Source: an uncultured Microbacterium sp.
GTDB lineage: Bacteria; Actinomycetota; Actinomycetes; Actinomycetales; Microbacteriaceae
Direction of reading: 5' to 3'
DNA length: 64,000 nt
Assembly (NCBI RefSeq): GCF_945952435.1
Contig: NZ_CAMFHZ010000019.1
Span: forward strand, 1-64,000
Position numbers and translations under genes: made by a program. Positions 25,931 through 35,338 of the stretch are shown here, one piece after another (within the stretch, counting starts at the first letter, position 1; each line of letters opens with the position of its first letter). The notes under the pieces are model-generated. The model had not been told where the DNA came from. It ran no database searches and was given only the letters and a program-made list of their open reading frames with translations.

Positions 25931-26077
25931 TCAGTTCAGCAGGACGGCGAGGAGGGAGGATCCGCCGCCGACGAGGATCAGGGCCACGATCACGACCCAC
26001 GCCGTGATCCGGATGCGGCGCTGGCGCCGATCGCTGTAGAGCGAGAGGTCTTCGGTCTCGTCGGGGTCGGCGTTCAT
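25931..26077 (-). CDS. 48-residue membrane microprotein coupled to purL
   Basis: A small open frame of 48 residues whose ATG overlaps the purL stop as ATGA. The first 20 residues are polar (acidic start NADPDETED, then the basic stretch DRRQRRIRI); residues 25-47 form one hydrophobic helix ([13 protein letters not shown] and so on), predicting a single-pass protein with a cytoplasmic N-terminus. Stop-start overlap, sensible composition and the close DksA-like gene support it being real. Function is unknown; I do not recognise a family. Confidence 0.6.
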   Translation of the reverse strand: MNADPDETEDLSLYSDRRQRRIRITAWVVIVALILVGGGSSLLAVLLN

Positions 26078-28401
26078 GCGTCGATCGGCTCCGCGACGGT
26101 GGGGCCGAAAGCGGCCGGGAGCGTCGCCTGCGACGTGGCGCGCAGTTCGGCGACGGGGATCGTGAACACGTCCTGGATCTCAAGCGCGGGCTCCGTGTCG
26201 GTCACGCCGATGCGCAGCACCGGGTAGCCGCGGCCCTCGCAGAGTCCGCGGAACTTCACGTCGTCCTCCCGCGGCACGGTCACGATCACGCGGCCCGTCG
26301 ACTCGGAGAACAGCGCCGTCGCGGCATCCACGCCGTCGCGCTCCATGAGCTCGGTCAGCCACACGCGGGCGCCGACGCCGAAGCGCATGACGCCCTCGGC
26401 GAGGGCCTGGCCGAGACCGCCCTCGCTGACGTCGTGCGCCGAGGAGATGAGCCACTCGTCGCGCGCGGCGCCGATGAGTCCGGCGAGACGCTTCTCGCCG
26501 GCGAGGTCGACGCGCGGCGGCAGGCCGCCGAGGTGGCCGTGGACGACGTCGGCCCAGGCGGATCCGGAAAGCTCGGTCGAGGTGGTGCCGAGCAGGTAGA
26601 TGTTCTGGCCCTCGTCCTGCCAGCCCGACGGGATCCGGCGGGAGACGTCGTCGATGATGCCGAGCACGCCGACCAACGGGGTCGGATGGATCGGGACGTC
26701 GCCGGTCTGGTTGTAGAACGAGACGTTGCCGCCCGTGACCGGGGTGCCGAGCTCGAAACAGCCGTCGGCGAGGCCGTCGACGGTCTGACCGAACTGCCAC
26801 ATGACCTCGGGGTTCTCCGGGGATCCGAAGTTGAGGCAGTCGGTGATCGCGGTGGGCTCGGCGCCGGTGACGGCGACGTTGCGGTACGCCTCCGCGAGGG
26901 CGAGCTGCGCTCCCGCGTAGGGGTCGAGCTGGCTGTACCGGCCGTTGGCGTCGGTCGAGATCGAGAAGCCGAGGCCCGACTCCTCGTCGACGCGGATCAT
27001 GCCGGCGTCGTCCGGGAAGCTCAGCGCCGTGTTGCCGAGCACGTAGTAGTCGTACTGGTTGGTGATCCAGCGGGTGTCGGCGAGGTTCGGGCTCTCCAGC
27101 AGCGCCAGGAACTGCTGCTTCAGAGCCTCCGGGTCGTTGTCGCGGGGGAGCAGCTCGGCCGCGTCGGCCTGCAACGCGTCGATCCAGGTCGGGTAGGCGA
27201 CCGGGCGGTCGTAGACCGGGCCGTCGACGGCGACCGTGGACGGATCCACGTCGACGATCCGCTCGCCCTGCCAGTCGATGACGAGGCGGCCGTCGCCGGT
27301 CACCTCGCCGAGCACCGAGGTCTCCACGTCCCACTTCTTCACGACGGCGAGGAACGCGTCGAGCTTCTCGGGGGCGACGATGGCCATCATGCGCTCCTGC
27401 GACTCCGACATGAGGATCTCCTCGGCCGTGAGCGTGGGGTCGCGCAGCAGCACGTTGTCGAGCGAGACGTGCATGCCGCTGTTGCCGTTCGCGGCCAGCT
27501 CGGAGGTGGCGCAGGAGATGCCGGCGGCGCCGAGGTCCTGGATCGCCTCGACGAGCTCGTCGCGGTAGAGCTCCAGGCAGCACTCGATGAGCACCTTCTC
27601 GGCGAACGGGTCGCCGACCTGCACGGCGGGGCGCTTGGTCGGGCCAGTCGAGTCGAAAGAATCGGAGGCGAGGATCGAGGCACCGCCGATGCCGTCGCCG
27701 CCGGTGCGGGCGCCGAAGAGCACGACCTTGTTGCCGACGCCAGTGGCGTTCGCGAGCTTGAGGTCCTCGTGACGCAGCACGCCCACCGCGAGCGCGTTCA
27801 CGAGCGGGTTCGCCTGGTAGACGGCGTCGAACACCGTCTCCCCGCCGATGTTCGGCAGGCCCAGGCAGTTGCCGTAGAAGCTGATGCCGGCGGTCACGCC
27901 GTGCACGACGCGAGCGGTGTCCGGGTCGTCGAGCGCCCCGAACCGCAGCGCGTCCATCACGGCGACCGGGCGCGCGCCCATCGAGATGATGTCGCGCACG
28001 ATCCCGCCGACGCCGGTCGCGGCGCCCTGGAACGGCTCGATGAAGGAGGGGTGGTTGTGCGACTCGGCCTTGAAGGTGACGGCCCAGCCCTCGCCCACGT
28101 CGATGACGCCGGCGTTCTGGCCCATGCCGACCATGAGGCGCTTGCGCATCTCGTCGGAGACCTTCTGCCCGAACCGGCGCAGGTAGTTCTTGCTCGACTT
28201 GTAGGAGCAGTGCTCGCTCCACATGACCGAGTACATCGCCAGCTCGCCCGACGTGGGGCGGCGGCCGAGGATCTCCCTGATCCGCGCGTACTCGTCGTCC
28301 TTGAGGCCGAGCGCCGCGTACGGCTGCTCCTTCTCGGGCGTCGCCGCGGCGTTGGCGACGGAGTCGGGGACGTGCGTGGGGGCGGTGGCGTTGGCGGTCA
28401 C
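26074..28401 (-). CDS. purL: phosphoribosylformylglycinamidine synthase subunit PurL
   Basis: A 775-residue PurL of the small type, the ATP-dependent synthetase that converts FGAR to FGAM in purine synthesis using ammonia from PurQ with PurS. Motifs include [56 protein letters not shown] and a second AIRS-like half ([21 protein letters not shown]). Start GTG 28401 follows CAGGAG. A possible -10 TAGACT lies at 28439-28444. The two small genes downstream are close enough for one transcript. purQ and purS are not in this window. Confidence 0.95.
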   Translation of the reverse strand: MTANATAPTHVPDSVANAAATPEKEQPYAALGLKDDEYARIREILGRRPTSGELAMYSVMWSEHCSYKSSKNYLRRFGQKVSDEMRKRLMVGMGQNAGVIDVGEGWAVTFKAESHNHPSFIEPFQGAATGVGGIVRDIISMGARPVAVMDALRFGALDDPDTARVVHGVTAGISFYGNCLGLPNIGGETVFDAVYQANPLVNALAVGVLRHEDLKLANATGVGNKVVLFGARTGGDGIGGASILASDSFDSTGPTKRPAVQVGDPFAEKVLIECCLELYRDELVEAIQDLGAAGISCATSELAANGNSGMHVSLDNVLLRDPTLTAEEILMSESQERMMAIVAPEKLDAFLAVVKKWDVETSVLGEVTGDGRLVIDWQGERIVDVDPSTVAVDGPVYDRPVAYPTWIDALQADAAELLPRDNDPEALKQQFLALLESPNLADTRWITNQYDYYVLGNTALSFPDDAGMIRVDEESGLGFSISTDANGRYSQLDPYAGAQLALAEAYRNVAVTGAEPTAITDCLNFGSPENPEVMWQFGQTVDGLADGCFELGTPVTGGNVSFYNQTGDVPIHPTPLVGVLGIIDDVSRRIPSGWQDEGQNIYLLGTTSTELSGSAWADVVHGHLGGLPPRVDLAGEKRLAGLIGAARDEWLISSAHDVSEGGLGQALAEGVMRFGVGARVWLTELMERDGVDAATALFSESTGRVIVTVPREDDVKFRGLCEGRGYPVLRIGVTDTEPALEIQDVFTIPVAELRATSQATLPAAFGPTVAEPIDA

Positions 28402-28585
28402 GCGGGCTCCTGGAACGAGGCGAGGCGGGGCGGGATCCAGTCTACCGGCGGCGGGGATCCGGATCCGCTCCGGGGTCCGGGCCGCGTGACGCCGAATTCA
28501 GCCGGCGCATAGAATCGGGGAGCGGCACCGTCCGTGCATCGTGCCGACGTGGGGTGCGCGACGGAGCGCAGGAAGCAGGACTCGC

Positions 28586-30187
28586 ATGAGTGTGAAGTAC
28601 GACCAGGGAACGCCGGATCCGGCGACGCGGACGCTGGATTCCGTCACCGGCATCAGCAAGAAGGGTCTGCCGACCGGCACGGTCGGGGTGCTCGGCGCAC
28701 TCGTGATCGGCATCTCGACGTGCGCGCCGGCGTACACGCTGACGGCCGCGGTCGGACCGGCGGCGAGCGAGGTCGGGTACCAGACCCCCGCGATCTTCCT
28801 CATGGGCTTCATCCCCATGCTGCTCGTGGCGCTCGGTTACCGCGCCCTGAACTCGGCGATGCCCGACTCCGGCACGTCGTTCACCTGGGCGACAAGGGCG
28901 TTCGGCCCGTGGATCGGGTGGATGGCCGGCTGGGGTCTCATCGCGGCGACCGTGCTCGTGCTGTCGAACCTCGCCGGAATCGCCGTGGAGTTCCTGTTCC
29001 AGTCGATCAGCATCCTCGTCGGGGATCCGTCGATCGCCGACCTTGCGGCGAACAAGTTCATCAACATCGCCGTGTGCCTCGCGTTCATGGCGCTCGCCAC
29101 GCTCATCTCCTACCGCGGCATGACGTCGACCAAGGTGTTCCAGTACATCACCGTGATCTTCCAGATGGCGGTCATGGTGTGGTTCGTCGTCGCGATGTTC
29201 ATCGGCGCCGCCGACCCGGCCAACAAGGAGGCGAAGCTTCCGGAGCTGAGCTGGTTCAACCCCTTCGAGGTGTCGAGTTTCAGCGCCTTCGCCGCGGGTA
29301 TCGCGGTGTCGATCTTCGTCTATTGGGGCTGGGACACGGTGCTCACCATGGGCGAGGAGACCAAGCCCTCGAAGGGACGCCTCTCGACCGAGAGCAAGGC
29401 GGCGATGATCCTCGTCGCGATCCTCGTCGTCCTCTACGTCGGCACCGCGACCGCGACGGTGGCCTTCGCGGGCCTCGGCGACGGGCCGACGGGCCTCGGC
29501 AACGTCGACATCGTGGAGAACGTGTTCGCCGCGCTCGCGCACCCCGTGATGGGGCCGGCGGCGATCCTGCTCTCCCTCGCGATCCTCGTCAGCGCGATGG
29601 CGTCGATCAACTCGACGGCGATCTCGCCCGCACGCACCCTGCTCGCGATGTCGCACTACGGGGCGCTGTCGCCGTCGCTGAAGAAGGTGCACCCGAAGTA
29701 CAAGTCGCCATACGTGGCGCTGCTGCTCTCCTCGATCGTCGCCTCCGTGTTCTACGCGGTGATGCGCTTCATCAGCGAGGACGTCCTCTGGGACACGATC
29801 ACCGCCCTCGGGATGATGGTCTGCTTCTACTACGGCGTCACCGCGCTCGCGAGCCCCTGGTACTTCCGCAAGTCGGCGTTCCGCGAGGGCTTCGGGTCGA
29901 TCCTGATGAAGATCGTGCTGCCCGGCATCGGCGGGATCCTGCTGCTCATCGTGTTCGTGAAGACGACCATCGACGCGATGGATCCCAACGCCGGATCCGG
30001 CAGCAGCATCGGCGGGATCGGTCTCGTCGGCATCATCGGAGTGACCGTGCTCGGCCTCGGCGTGATCCTGATGTTCGTGCAGGCGAAGGCGTCGCCGGAC
30101 TTCTTCCGCGGCCAGCGCCTGGCGCGCGCCGACGCGACGAACGACACCTCGGCGCTGCAGGTGTTCGACGACGGACTCGGCGGCTGA
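28586..30187 (+). CDS. APC family amino acid permease
   Basis: A 533-residue transporter with about 12 membrane segments of the amino acid-polyamine-organocation superfamily. The first segment carries GVLGALVIGISTCAPAYTLTAAVGPAA, and TSFTWATRAFGPWIGWMAGWG and FVYWGWDTVLTMGEETK are typical. I start at 28586 because AGGAAGCAGGA lies just upstream; an ATG 45 nt earlier is less likely. TAGAAT at 28511-28516 may be the -10. It is divergent from purL. The substrate is not readable from sequence; amino acids or polyamines are the usual cargo. Confidence 0.87.
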   Translation: MSVKYDQGTPDPATRTLDSVTGISKKGLPTGTVGVLGALVIGISTCAPAYTLTAAVGPAASEVGYQTPAIFLMGFIPMLLVALGYRALNSAMPDSGTSFTWATRAFGPWIGWMAGWGLIAATVLVLSNLAGIAVEFLFQSISILVGDPSIADLAANKFINIAVCLAFMALATLISYRGMTSTKVFQYITVIFQMAVMVWFVVAMFIGAADPANKEAKLPELSWFNPFEVSSFSAFAAGIAVSIFVYWGWDTVLTMGEETKPSKGRLSTESKAAMILVAILVVLYVGTATATVAFAGLGDGPTGLGNVDIVENVFAALAHPVMGPAAILLSLAILVSAMASINSTAISPARTLLAMSHYGALSPSLKKVHPKYKSPYVALLLSSIVASVFYAVMRFISEDVLWDTITALGMMVCFYYGVTALASPWYFRKSAFREGFGSILMKIVLPGIGGILLLIVFVKTTIDAMDPNAGSGSSIGGIGLVGIIGVTVLGLGVILMFVQAKASPDFFRGQRLARADATNDTSALQVFDDGLGG

Positions 30188-30290
30188 TCGAGTCCGCCAC
30201 TACGGACGGGTCGTGCGCTCGCCGGTTGCGGAGCGCGGCGCCTGTGGATAACTTTCTCAGCCCTCGGGCGGGTGCCGTTACGGTGTGGGG

Positions 30291-30872
30291 ATGAACCCTC
30301 GGCGCAGTGCTCTCGGCATCCCGTCGCGTGGCCGCAGGCGCGCCGCGCGGGCGCCCCGTGCCGGCATCGCGTCGGCCCTCGTCGTCGCGATCGGTGTTGT
30401 CGCGATCGGTCTCGCGGGATGCGCTCCCGGACCAGCCCCGAAGCCGACTCCGACACCGTTGTTCACGAGCGAGGCCGATGCGTTCAAGGCGGCGGAGCAG
30501 GTCTATCGGGATTACATCGAGTCCGTTAATGCGCATGAGACCGATCCGGCTTCCGACCCGCAGCGGTACCTCGCCGGAGGCGCACTTGAAGAAGACATTT
30601 CCTCCGTTCGTGATCAAGAGTTGTCTGGTAAAAAGATCGTCGGCGCAACTGAAGTCGCTTTATACAGGTCCGAGTCATACGACTCCGCATCGACGACTGT
30701 GAAGAGCTTCGTGTGCCTAGATGTGTCATCTTCGCGGATTCTGGATGCGAACGGCAATGACATCACACCGCAAGATCGTCCGCCGGTCGTGGCTGTTGCA
30801 GTGTCAATGACATTGGTGTCTGCCGCGTTCAAGATCGTCGGCATGAGCGCCAGCAACGAGCCATGTTCATGA
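30291..30872 (+). CDS. putative lipoprotein with low-GC core
   Basis: A 193-residue secreted lipoprotein. A long Arg-rich n-region precedes the hydrophobic segment ALVVAIGVVAIGLAGC, in which the final Cys is the lipidation site. The mature part is a compact alpha/beta domain (AFKAAEQVYRDYIESVN onward) with two cysteines (in FVCLD and the terminal EPCS). TACGGT (30279-30284) six nt before the ATG supports this start. Codon use changes within the gene: my count for 30601-30960 gives 54% GC against about 70% around. The next gene overlaps its stop by ATGA. It looks like acquired or fast-evolving cell-surface material of unknown function. Confidence 0.75.
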   Translation: MNPRRSALGIPSRGRRRAARAPRAGIASALVVAIGVVAIGLAGCAPGPAPKPTPTPLFTSEADAFKAAEQVYRDYIESVNAHETDPASDPQRYLAGGALEEDISSVRDQELSGKKIVGATEVALYRSESYDSASTTVKSFVCLDVSSSRILDANGNDITPQDRPPVVAVAVSMTLVSAAFKIVGMSASNEPCS

Positions 30873-31753
30873 GATCAACTGGCGCATCACTCGTTGGGAT
30901 TGCCGTTGCGGCAGTCATTCTTGGTTGGCACGCGCCAAATTCACTAGGCGCCGCGATTCAGGTGCGAGCTGGCGCATCGTGTTCGATCGCAGAGATTAGG
31001 TCTGGCGAATGCCGCTCGGACGGAACCGGGGTTGGAATCGGTGACACCAGGACCAACGGGGACGGGGGCACGGGGAATTCCGATACGAATGGCTCTGACG
31101 GCAGTGGTTTTGGCGGTTCCGGCGATCCGGGTGCGTCCTCCGACGATGCCACCCCGACGCCATCCCCGCAGGAGGTCTGCTTGGCGACTCCGGGTCCGCC
31201 CAGCGCATACTGCCGCTCGCTCAGACCCATCGGTGTGGTCGTCGGCCAACCCTCTCCGGCGACGCCCGGCTGGAGCGCCACGATCTCCGACCTGGCCCGC
31301 TTCGTCCCCGCGACGGCGACGGTCGTCGGCGAACCGGACAACGTCGCGGTCGTCGGTCTTCCCGCGAACTTCCTTAGCAGCGCCGCGACGGAGACCCTCC
31401 CCGGCGCGATCCTCGGCCGGCCCCTGACCATTCGATTCACGCCGGTGAGCTACGCGTTCGACTACGGCGACGGCGAGCGGCGCACGAGCACCACTCCGGG
31501 CGCGGCCTGGGACGCAAGTGGACAGCCCCAATTCACCCCCACCGACACGAGCCACGTCTTCACAGAGCCCGGCACTTTCACGGTGACCGCCACAGTCACC
31601 TACTCCGCAGAGATCGACCTCGGCGCCGGCTGGGTTCCGATCAACGGCACCCTGACCGGTCCCCCCGCGAGTCGAGAGATCCGCGTAGTCAAGGCGTACA
31701 CGGCGCTCGTCCAGGCCACCTGCACCGAACGGTCTCCGGCGCCGGGGTGCTGA
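30869..31753 (+). CDS. secreted PKD-like domain protein
   Basis: A 294-residue exported protein with an N-terminal signal segment (SLVGIAVAAVILGWHAPN). A Gly/Asp/Ser-rich linker (about residues 50-100) follows, then a beta-rich domain in which FDYGDGERRTSTTPG and HVFTEPGTFTVTATVTYS are a PKD-type core. Several cysteines could pair outside the cell. ATG 30869 overlaps the lipoprotein stop; ATG 30863 gives two more residues. The first 100 bp share the low GC of its partner gene. The two probably act together at the cell surface, perhaps in adhesion; that is inference from domain type and coupling. Confidence 0.72.
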   Translation: MRSTGASLVGIAVAAVILGWHAPNSLGAAIQVRAGASCSIAEIRSGECRSDGTGVGIGDTRTNGDGGTGNSDTNGSDGSGFGGSGDPGASSDDATPTPSPQEVCLATPGPPSAYCRSLRPIGVVVGQPSPATPGWSATISDLARFVPATATVVGEPDNVAVVGLPANFLSSAATETLPGAILGRPLTIRFTPVSYAFDYGDGERRTSTTPGAAWDASGQPQFTPTDTSHVFTEPGTFTVTATVTYSAEIDLGAGWVPINGTLTGPPASREIRVVKAYTALVQATCTERSPAPGC

Positions 31754-31790
31754 GGGCGCTCGGTCTCCGCCCGCCGGGACGCCCCAGGGA

Positions 31791-32894
31791 TCAGATTCGA
31801 GCGCCTCGCGATGCCCGGATCCTCGGTCCGTCCGAAGCCGGGGTCGAGAGCGCGCCGTGTGCCGGCATCCGGAAGGTCAGCGGCACAGAGCTCTGGAACT
31901 CCGAGGCGAAGCGCCCCGTGCCGTGCAAGTCGGCGCCGAGTTCGCGCACCGTCGCGACGAGCTGGGTGAGCTGGTGCGACGAGGGGCCCGCGGGGCCGCC
32001 GGTCTGGGAGTCGATCAGGGCTTTCTGGATCGTGCGGACAGACGCGATGCGGGTCGGCTGCGCGCGCGTCGTCTCATCGAGGCCACTCGTCCAGAGGCGC
32101 GCGTCGGGGTGCGAGTAGAACACGCAGGTCTGCACGTAGGGCGCGGAGCCGTGCTGTGCGAGCAGGTGCCGATGGAAGCGACGCGCCTGCCGCCGCACCT
32201 GCGAGGCGGGGGAATCGGATCCCAGATGGGTGCGCACGTCGAGACGCTCGGTGCCGTCCGGTGTCACCGAGATCGCGAACGAGGTCGGCAGGGCGCTCTC
32301 GTCGAACAGCACCCCGAGCGCCCCCGCGAGGGACGACGGCTTCTTCCCGTCGAGGATGAGCCCCTTCCAGTTCTTGCTGTCGACCAGCACGACGGCCTTC
32401 TCGGTGATCACGAGGTGATCGAGCTGAGCGCAGTACGGGGCGAGGGATCCGTCGTCCTGAGGGGAGAACACGATGTTGGTCGCGACGATCGCGTCGAGCC
32501 CGGCCGCCTCGCAGGCATCGACGAGCACCTCGCGAGACGCGAGCTCCCAGCGCAGACCGCGGCCGGCGAGCAGCCGCGATCCCTCCTCGTTGGCGACGGC
32601 GGCGTCGCGTTCGGCGGTGAGCGTGCGCACCTGCTCCGCATGAGCGTCGAGGCGCTCCTTCGTCTCCGTGTCGTGGCGGGCGGTCAGCCCGGCCAGCGTC
32701 TCGTCGTGCGCGCTCTGTAGTTCGCGCGTCGCACTGGCCTGGCGCTCGACGAGCGAGCTCTCCTCGTCGGCATAGCGGCGCTGCAGTTCATCCGCGACTC
32801 GTCGATTGCGGCGGATCAGACCCCACACCGTGAGTGCGAACGCGATGACCAGCACCGCGACGACGGCCAGCAGAACCAGAGTGGGGATCTCCAT
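31791..32894 (-). CDS. membrane-anchored NERD (nuclease-related) domain protein
   Basis: A 367-residue protein. One transmembrane helix lies at residues 5-26, a charged coiled coil at about 30-105, and a NERD domain at about 110-260. The NERD part shows APYCAQLDHLVITEKAVVLVDSKNWKG, with the Asp and Lys positions of the restriction-endonuclease-like core. TTGGCT (32901-32906) lies six nt before ATG 32894; an ATG four codons earlier is possible. NERD proteins are suspected nucleases but few have been tested. It is convergent with the low-GC secreted pair. Nuclease activity and target are inferred. Confidence 0.78.
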   Translation of the reverse strand: MEIPTLVLLAVVAVLVIAFALTVWGLIRRNRRVADELQRRYADEESSLVERQASATRELQSAHDETLAGLTARHDTETKERLDAHAEQVRTLTAERDAAVANEEGSRLLAGRGLRWELASREVLVDACEAAGLDAIVATNIVFSPQDDGSLAPYCAQLDHLVITEKAVVLVDSKNWKGLILDGKKPSSLAGALGVLFDESALPTSFAISVTPDGTERLDVRTHLGSDSPASQVRRQARRFHRHLLAQHGSAPYVQTCVFYSHPDARLWTSGLDETTRAQPTRIASVRTIQKALIDSQTGGPAGPSSHQLTQLVATVRELGADLHGTGRFASEFQSSVPLTFRMPAHGALSTPASDGPRIRASRGARI

Positions 32895-33234
32895 CCGTCC
32901 AGCCAATCAGCGTCTGCCGAGTTTCCCGGCGCGTCGTGTGCGCGTGGCGCCGACCCGGGACATGGTTCCCATCCGGATGTCCGCGACTGCGCCGACGGGG
33001 GTCGCCGCGCGACGCTCGCGGCACACATCCCGATCACTCCAGGGAGAAGCGGGTCGACCGGAACTCCGGTCCAGTCTCGGAGATCGATACTACAGGTCAA
33101 GTCTCGTTTTCTCATTCATTGTGCCAATTATCTGGCCGTTATTGCTTCACGAAATGATCTCCGATTTGGCGGGGATCCCGTCGCGGGCGGATACTCGACC
33201 CGTCCCGGACGTCGATCCCGCCCGGCGTCCAACA
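32895..33234 (+). promoter_or_regulatory. AT-rich leader of the pantothenate operon
   Basis: The 340-bp gap holds no gene I can support. Its second half is unusually AT-rich: 33091-33170 is 41% GC by my count, in a genome near 70%. Promoters in such DNA tend to lie in dips like this, so the pan operon promoter is probably here, but I see no single clear -35/-10 pair. A remnant of foreign DNA is the other explanation. Confidence 0.4.
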
Positions 33235-34098
33235 ATGACCGAGACCTCCCCCTTCCTGCCCGCCGCGCCCGACCGCCGCATCGCCGTCGTCGGTGCCGGA
33301 CGCCTCGGCGGCGTGTTCGCGCGGGCACTGCGCGAGGCCGGGTTCACCGTGATCGGGCCGCTCCGCCGGGACGACCCGATCCCGGCCGTCGACGTCGCGA
33401 TCCTGTGCGTGCCCGATGCGGCGATCCGCGACGCGGCGGACGCGACTCGCCCGCATGCAGGGCTCGTCGGTCACACGTCGGGCGCGACCGGGCTCGACGA
33501 GGCAGACTTCAGCATCCACCCGCTGCAGACCTTCACCGGATCCGAGGAGCCGGGCGTCTTCCGCGGTATCGGAGCGGCGGTCGACGGGCGCACGCCGGAA
33601 GCGCTCGACACCGCGCGATACCTGGCCGACGCGCTCGGTGCAGATCCGTTCCCCGTCGACGATGCGCACCGCGCGGGGTACCACGCGTCCGCGTCGATCG
33701 CCTCGAACCTGCTGCTCGCCGTGCTCGATGCGGCCGAGCGGGCGGCCGGAGCCGCGGGGATCCCGTCCACGCAGGCACGAGCGGTTCTCGCGCCTCTTGT
33801 GCGCCAGACGGTCGAGAACTGGGCCGAGCGCGGAGCGGCGGCGGCTCTCACCGGGCCGATCGTCCGCGGAGACGAGGGAACCGTCGCCCGGCAGAGGGCG
33901 GCCATCGCCGACGGCGCCCCGGAACTGCTCGCAGTCGTCGACGCGCTGACCGCGCAGACCCGCACGATCGCCAGGCGCGCGCTCGACGGCGCCGGCGCGC
34001 GCTCGACGCCCCGGGGAGGGGCCGACCGAAGCATCGGCCGCCGCGACTCCTCCACACCCCCAGGGGTGGTCACCGTCACCGAGGAGAGTCGCGCATGA
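33235..34098 (+). CDS. Rossmann-fold DUF2520 protein, candidate ketopantoate reductase role
   Basis: A 287-residue protein of the pyrroline-5-carboxylate-reductase/ketopantoate-reductase-like clan. The N-terminal dinucleotide loop is VVGAGRLGGVFARAL, then CVPDAAI; FSIHPLQTF and the helical DUF2520 C-domain (AGYHASASIASNLLLAVLDAAE) follow. It is the first gene of the pan operon and is ATGA-coupled to panC. No panE is seen in the window, so this protein could supply the ketopantoate to pantoate step. The family has no established enzyme function that I can assert. A 30-residue low-complexity tail is present. Confidence 0.8.
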   Translation: MTETSPFLPAAPDRRIAVVGAGRLGGVFARALREAGFTVIGPLRRDDPIPAVDVAILCVPDAAIRDAADATRPHAGLVGHTSGATGLDEADFSIHPLQTFTGSEEPGVFRGIGAAVDGRTPEALDTARYLADALGADPFPVDDAHRAGYHASASIASNLLLAVLDAAERAAGAAGIPSTQARAVLAPLVRQTVENWAERGAAAALTGPIVRGDEGTVARQRAAIADGAPELLAVVDALTAQTRTIARRALDGAGARSTPRGGADRSIGRRDSSTPPGVVTVTEESRA

Positions 34099-34946
34099 GG
34101 ATCATCCGGACGATCGCCGAGGTCCGCGAGGCGGTCCGCGACGCGCGGCGCCAGGACAGGAGGGTCGGCCTCGTGCCGACCATGGGCGCCTTCCACGAGG
34201 GGCACCTCGCCCTCATGCGCGCGGCGAGGAGGGACAACGGTCTCGTCGTCGTCTCGCTGTTCGTGAACCCCACGCAGTTCGGCCCGAACGAGGATCTCAG
34301 CCGCTATCCGCGCGATGAGGCCCGGGATGCCGTGCTGGCGGAGCGCGAGGGCGTCGACATCCTGTTTGCACCGGAGCCCTCCGAGATGTACCCGGACGGC
34401 TTCGCGACGACGATCCATGTCTCCGGCCTCACCGACGTGCTCGACGGCGCGCAGCGCGGTGCCCGTCACTTCGACGGCGTCGCCACGATCGTCGCCAAGT
34501 TGTTCGGGATCGTCGCCCCCGACGTGGCCTATTTCGGGCAGAAGGACGCGCAGCAGGTGCTCGTCGTGCGGCGACTCGTGCGCGACCTCGACCTTGACGT
34601 CCGGATCGAGGCCGTGCCGACGGTGCGCGAGGCGGACGGTCTGGCGATGAGCTCGCGCAACGTGTACCTCGACGGCGCGGCCCGACAGCGGGCCACGGCG
34701 CTGAACCGGGCGCTCGAGACGGCCGCCGCGCGAGCGGCGGCGGGAGAACGCGACGCCGTGGTCATCGAGGCCGCCGCTCGCGAGGTGCTCGCCGCTTCCG
34801 GCATCCGCCCCGAGTACCTCGAACTGCGCGACGCGCATGACCTGCAGGCGATGGACCGGCTCGACCGCGACGGCCTGCTCGCCGTCGCCGCCCGGGTCGG
34901 CGACGCACGCCTGATCGACAACCGCCTCCTGAAAGCGAACCACTGA
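34095..34946 (+). CDS. panC: pantoate--beta-alanine ligase
   Basis: A 283-residue pantothenate synthetase that joins pantoate and beta-alanine with ATP. It has the nucleotidyltransferase motif MGAFHEGH at residues 30-37, [20 protein letters not shown], the pantoate/ATP part [16 protein letters not shown] and the KMSKS-like [15 protein letters not shown]. The length is normal for PanC. It starts within the stop of the DUF2520 gene (ATGA) and its own stop overlaps panD as TGATG. Confidence 0.95.
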   Translation: MRIIRTIAEVREAVRDARRQDRRVGLVPTMGAFHEGHLALMRAARRDNGLVVVSLFVNPTQFGPNEDLSRYPRDEARDAVLAEREGVDILFAPEPSEMYPDGFATTIHVSGLTDVLDGAQRGARHFDGVATIVAKLFGIVAPDVAYFGQKDAQQVLVVRRLVRDLDLDVRIEAVPTVREADGLAMSSRNVYLDGAARQRATALNRALETAAARAAAGERDAVVIEAAAREVLAASGIRPEYLELRDAHDLQAMDRLDRDGLLAVAARVGDARLIDNRLLKANH

Positions 34947-35338
34947 TGCAGCGCACCATGCTCAAGTCGAAGATCCATCGCGCGACCGTCACCGGATCCG
35001 ACCTGCACTACGTCGGGTCGATCACGATCGATCCCGATCTGCTCGAGGCCGCCGACATCCTGCCGCACGAGCAGGTGCACGTCGTCGACGTCGACAACGG
35101 GTCGCGCTTCGAGACCTACACGATCGCGGGCGAACGCGGCACGGGAACGGTGCAGGTCAACGGCGCGGCGGCGCGGCTCGTGCATCAGGGCGACACCGTC
35201 ATCGTCATCTCCTATGCCGCCTACGCCCCCGCGGATCTGGACGACTACGCTCCGACCGTCGTGCACGTCGATCGAGGCAACCGCATCCTCCAGGTCGACA
35301 CGGCCGTGGATCTGCTGCTCACGGAGGCCGTCGCGTGA
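34946..35338 (+). CDS. panD: aspartate 1-decarboxylase precursor
   Basis: A 130-residue PanD that makes beta-alanine from aspartate. The self-cleavage site is at Gly24-Ser25 within HYVGSITID, giving a beta chain and an alpha chain whose Ser25 becomes the pyruvoyl group. Lys9, Tyr22 and the AAR-like turn ([12 protein letters not shown]) fit the family. It is coupled to panC upstream by TGATG and to panB downstream by GTGA, so pantoate and beta-alanine supply are made together. Confidence 0.95.
   Translation: MQRTMLKSKIHRATVTGSDLHYVGSITIDPDLLEAADILPHEQVHVVDVDNGSRFETYTIAGERGTGTVQVNGAAARLVHQGDTVIVISYAAYAPADLDDYAPTVVHVDRGNRILQVDTAVDLLLTEAVA

Noticed and set aside
26434..28512. Long plus-strand frame antisense to purL
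   Set aside because: Val/Asp/Arg-rich antisense shadow; purL is unmistakable on the other strand.
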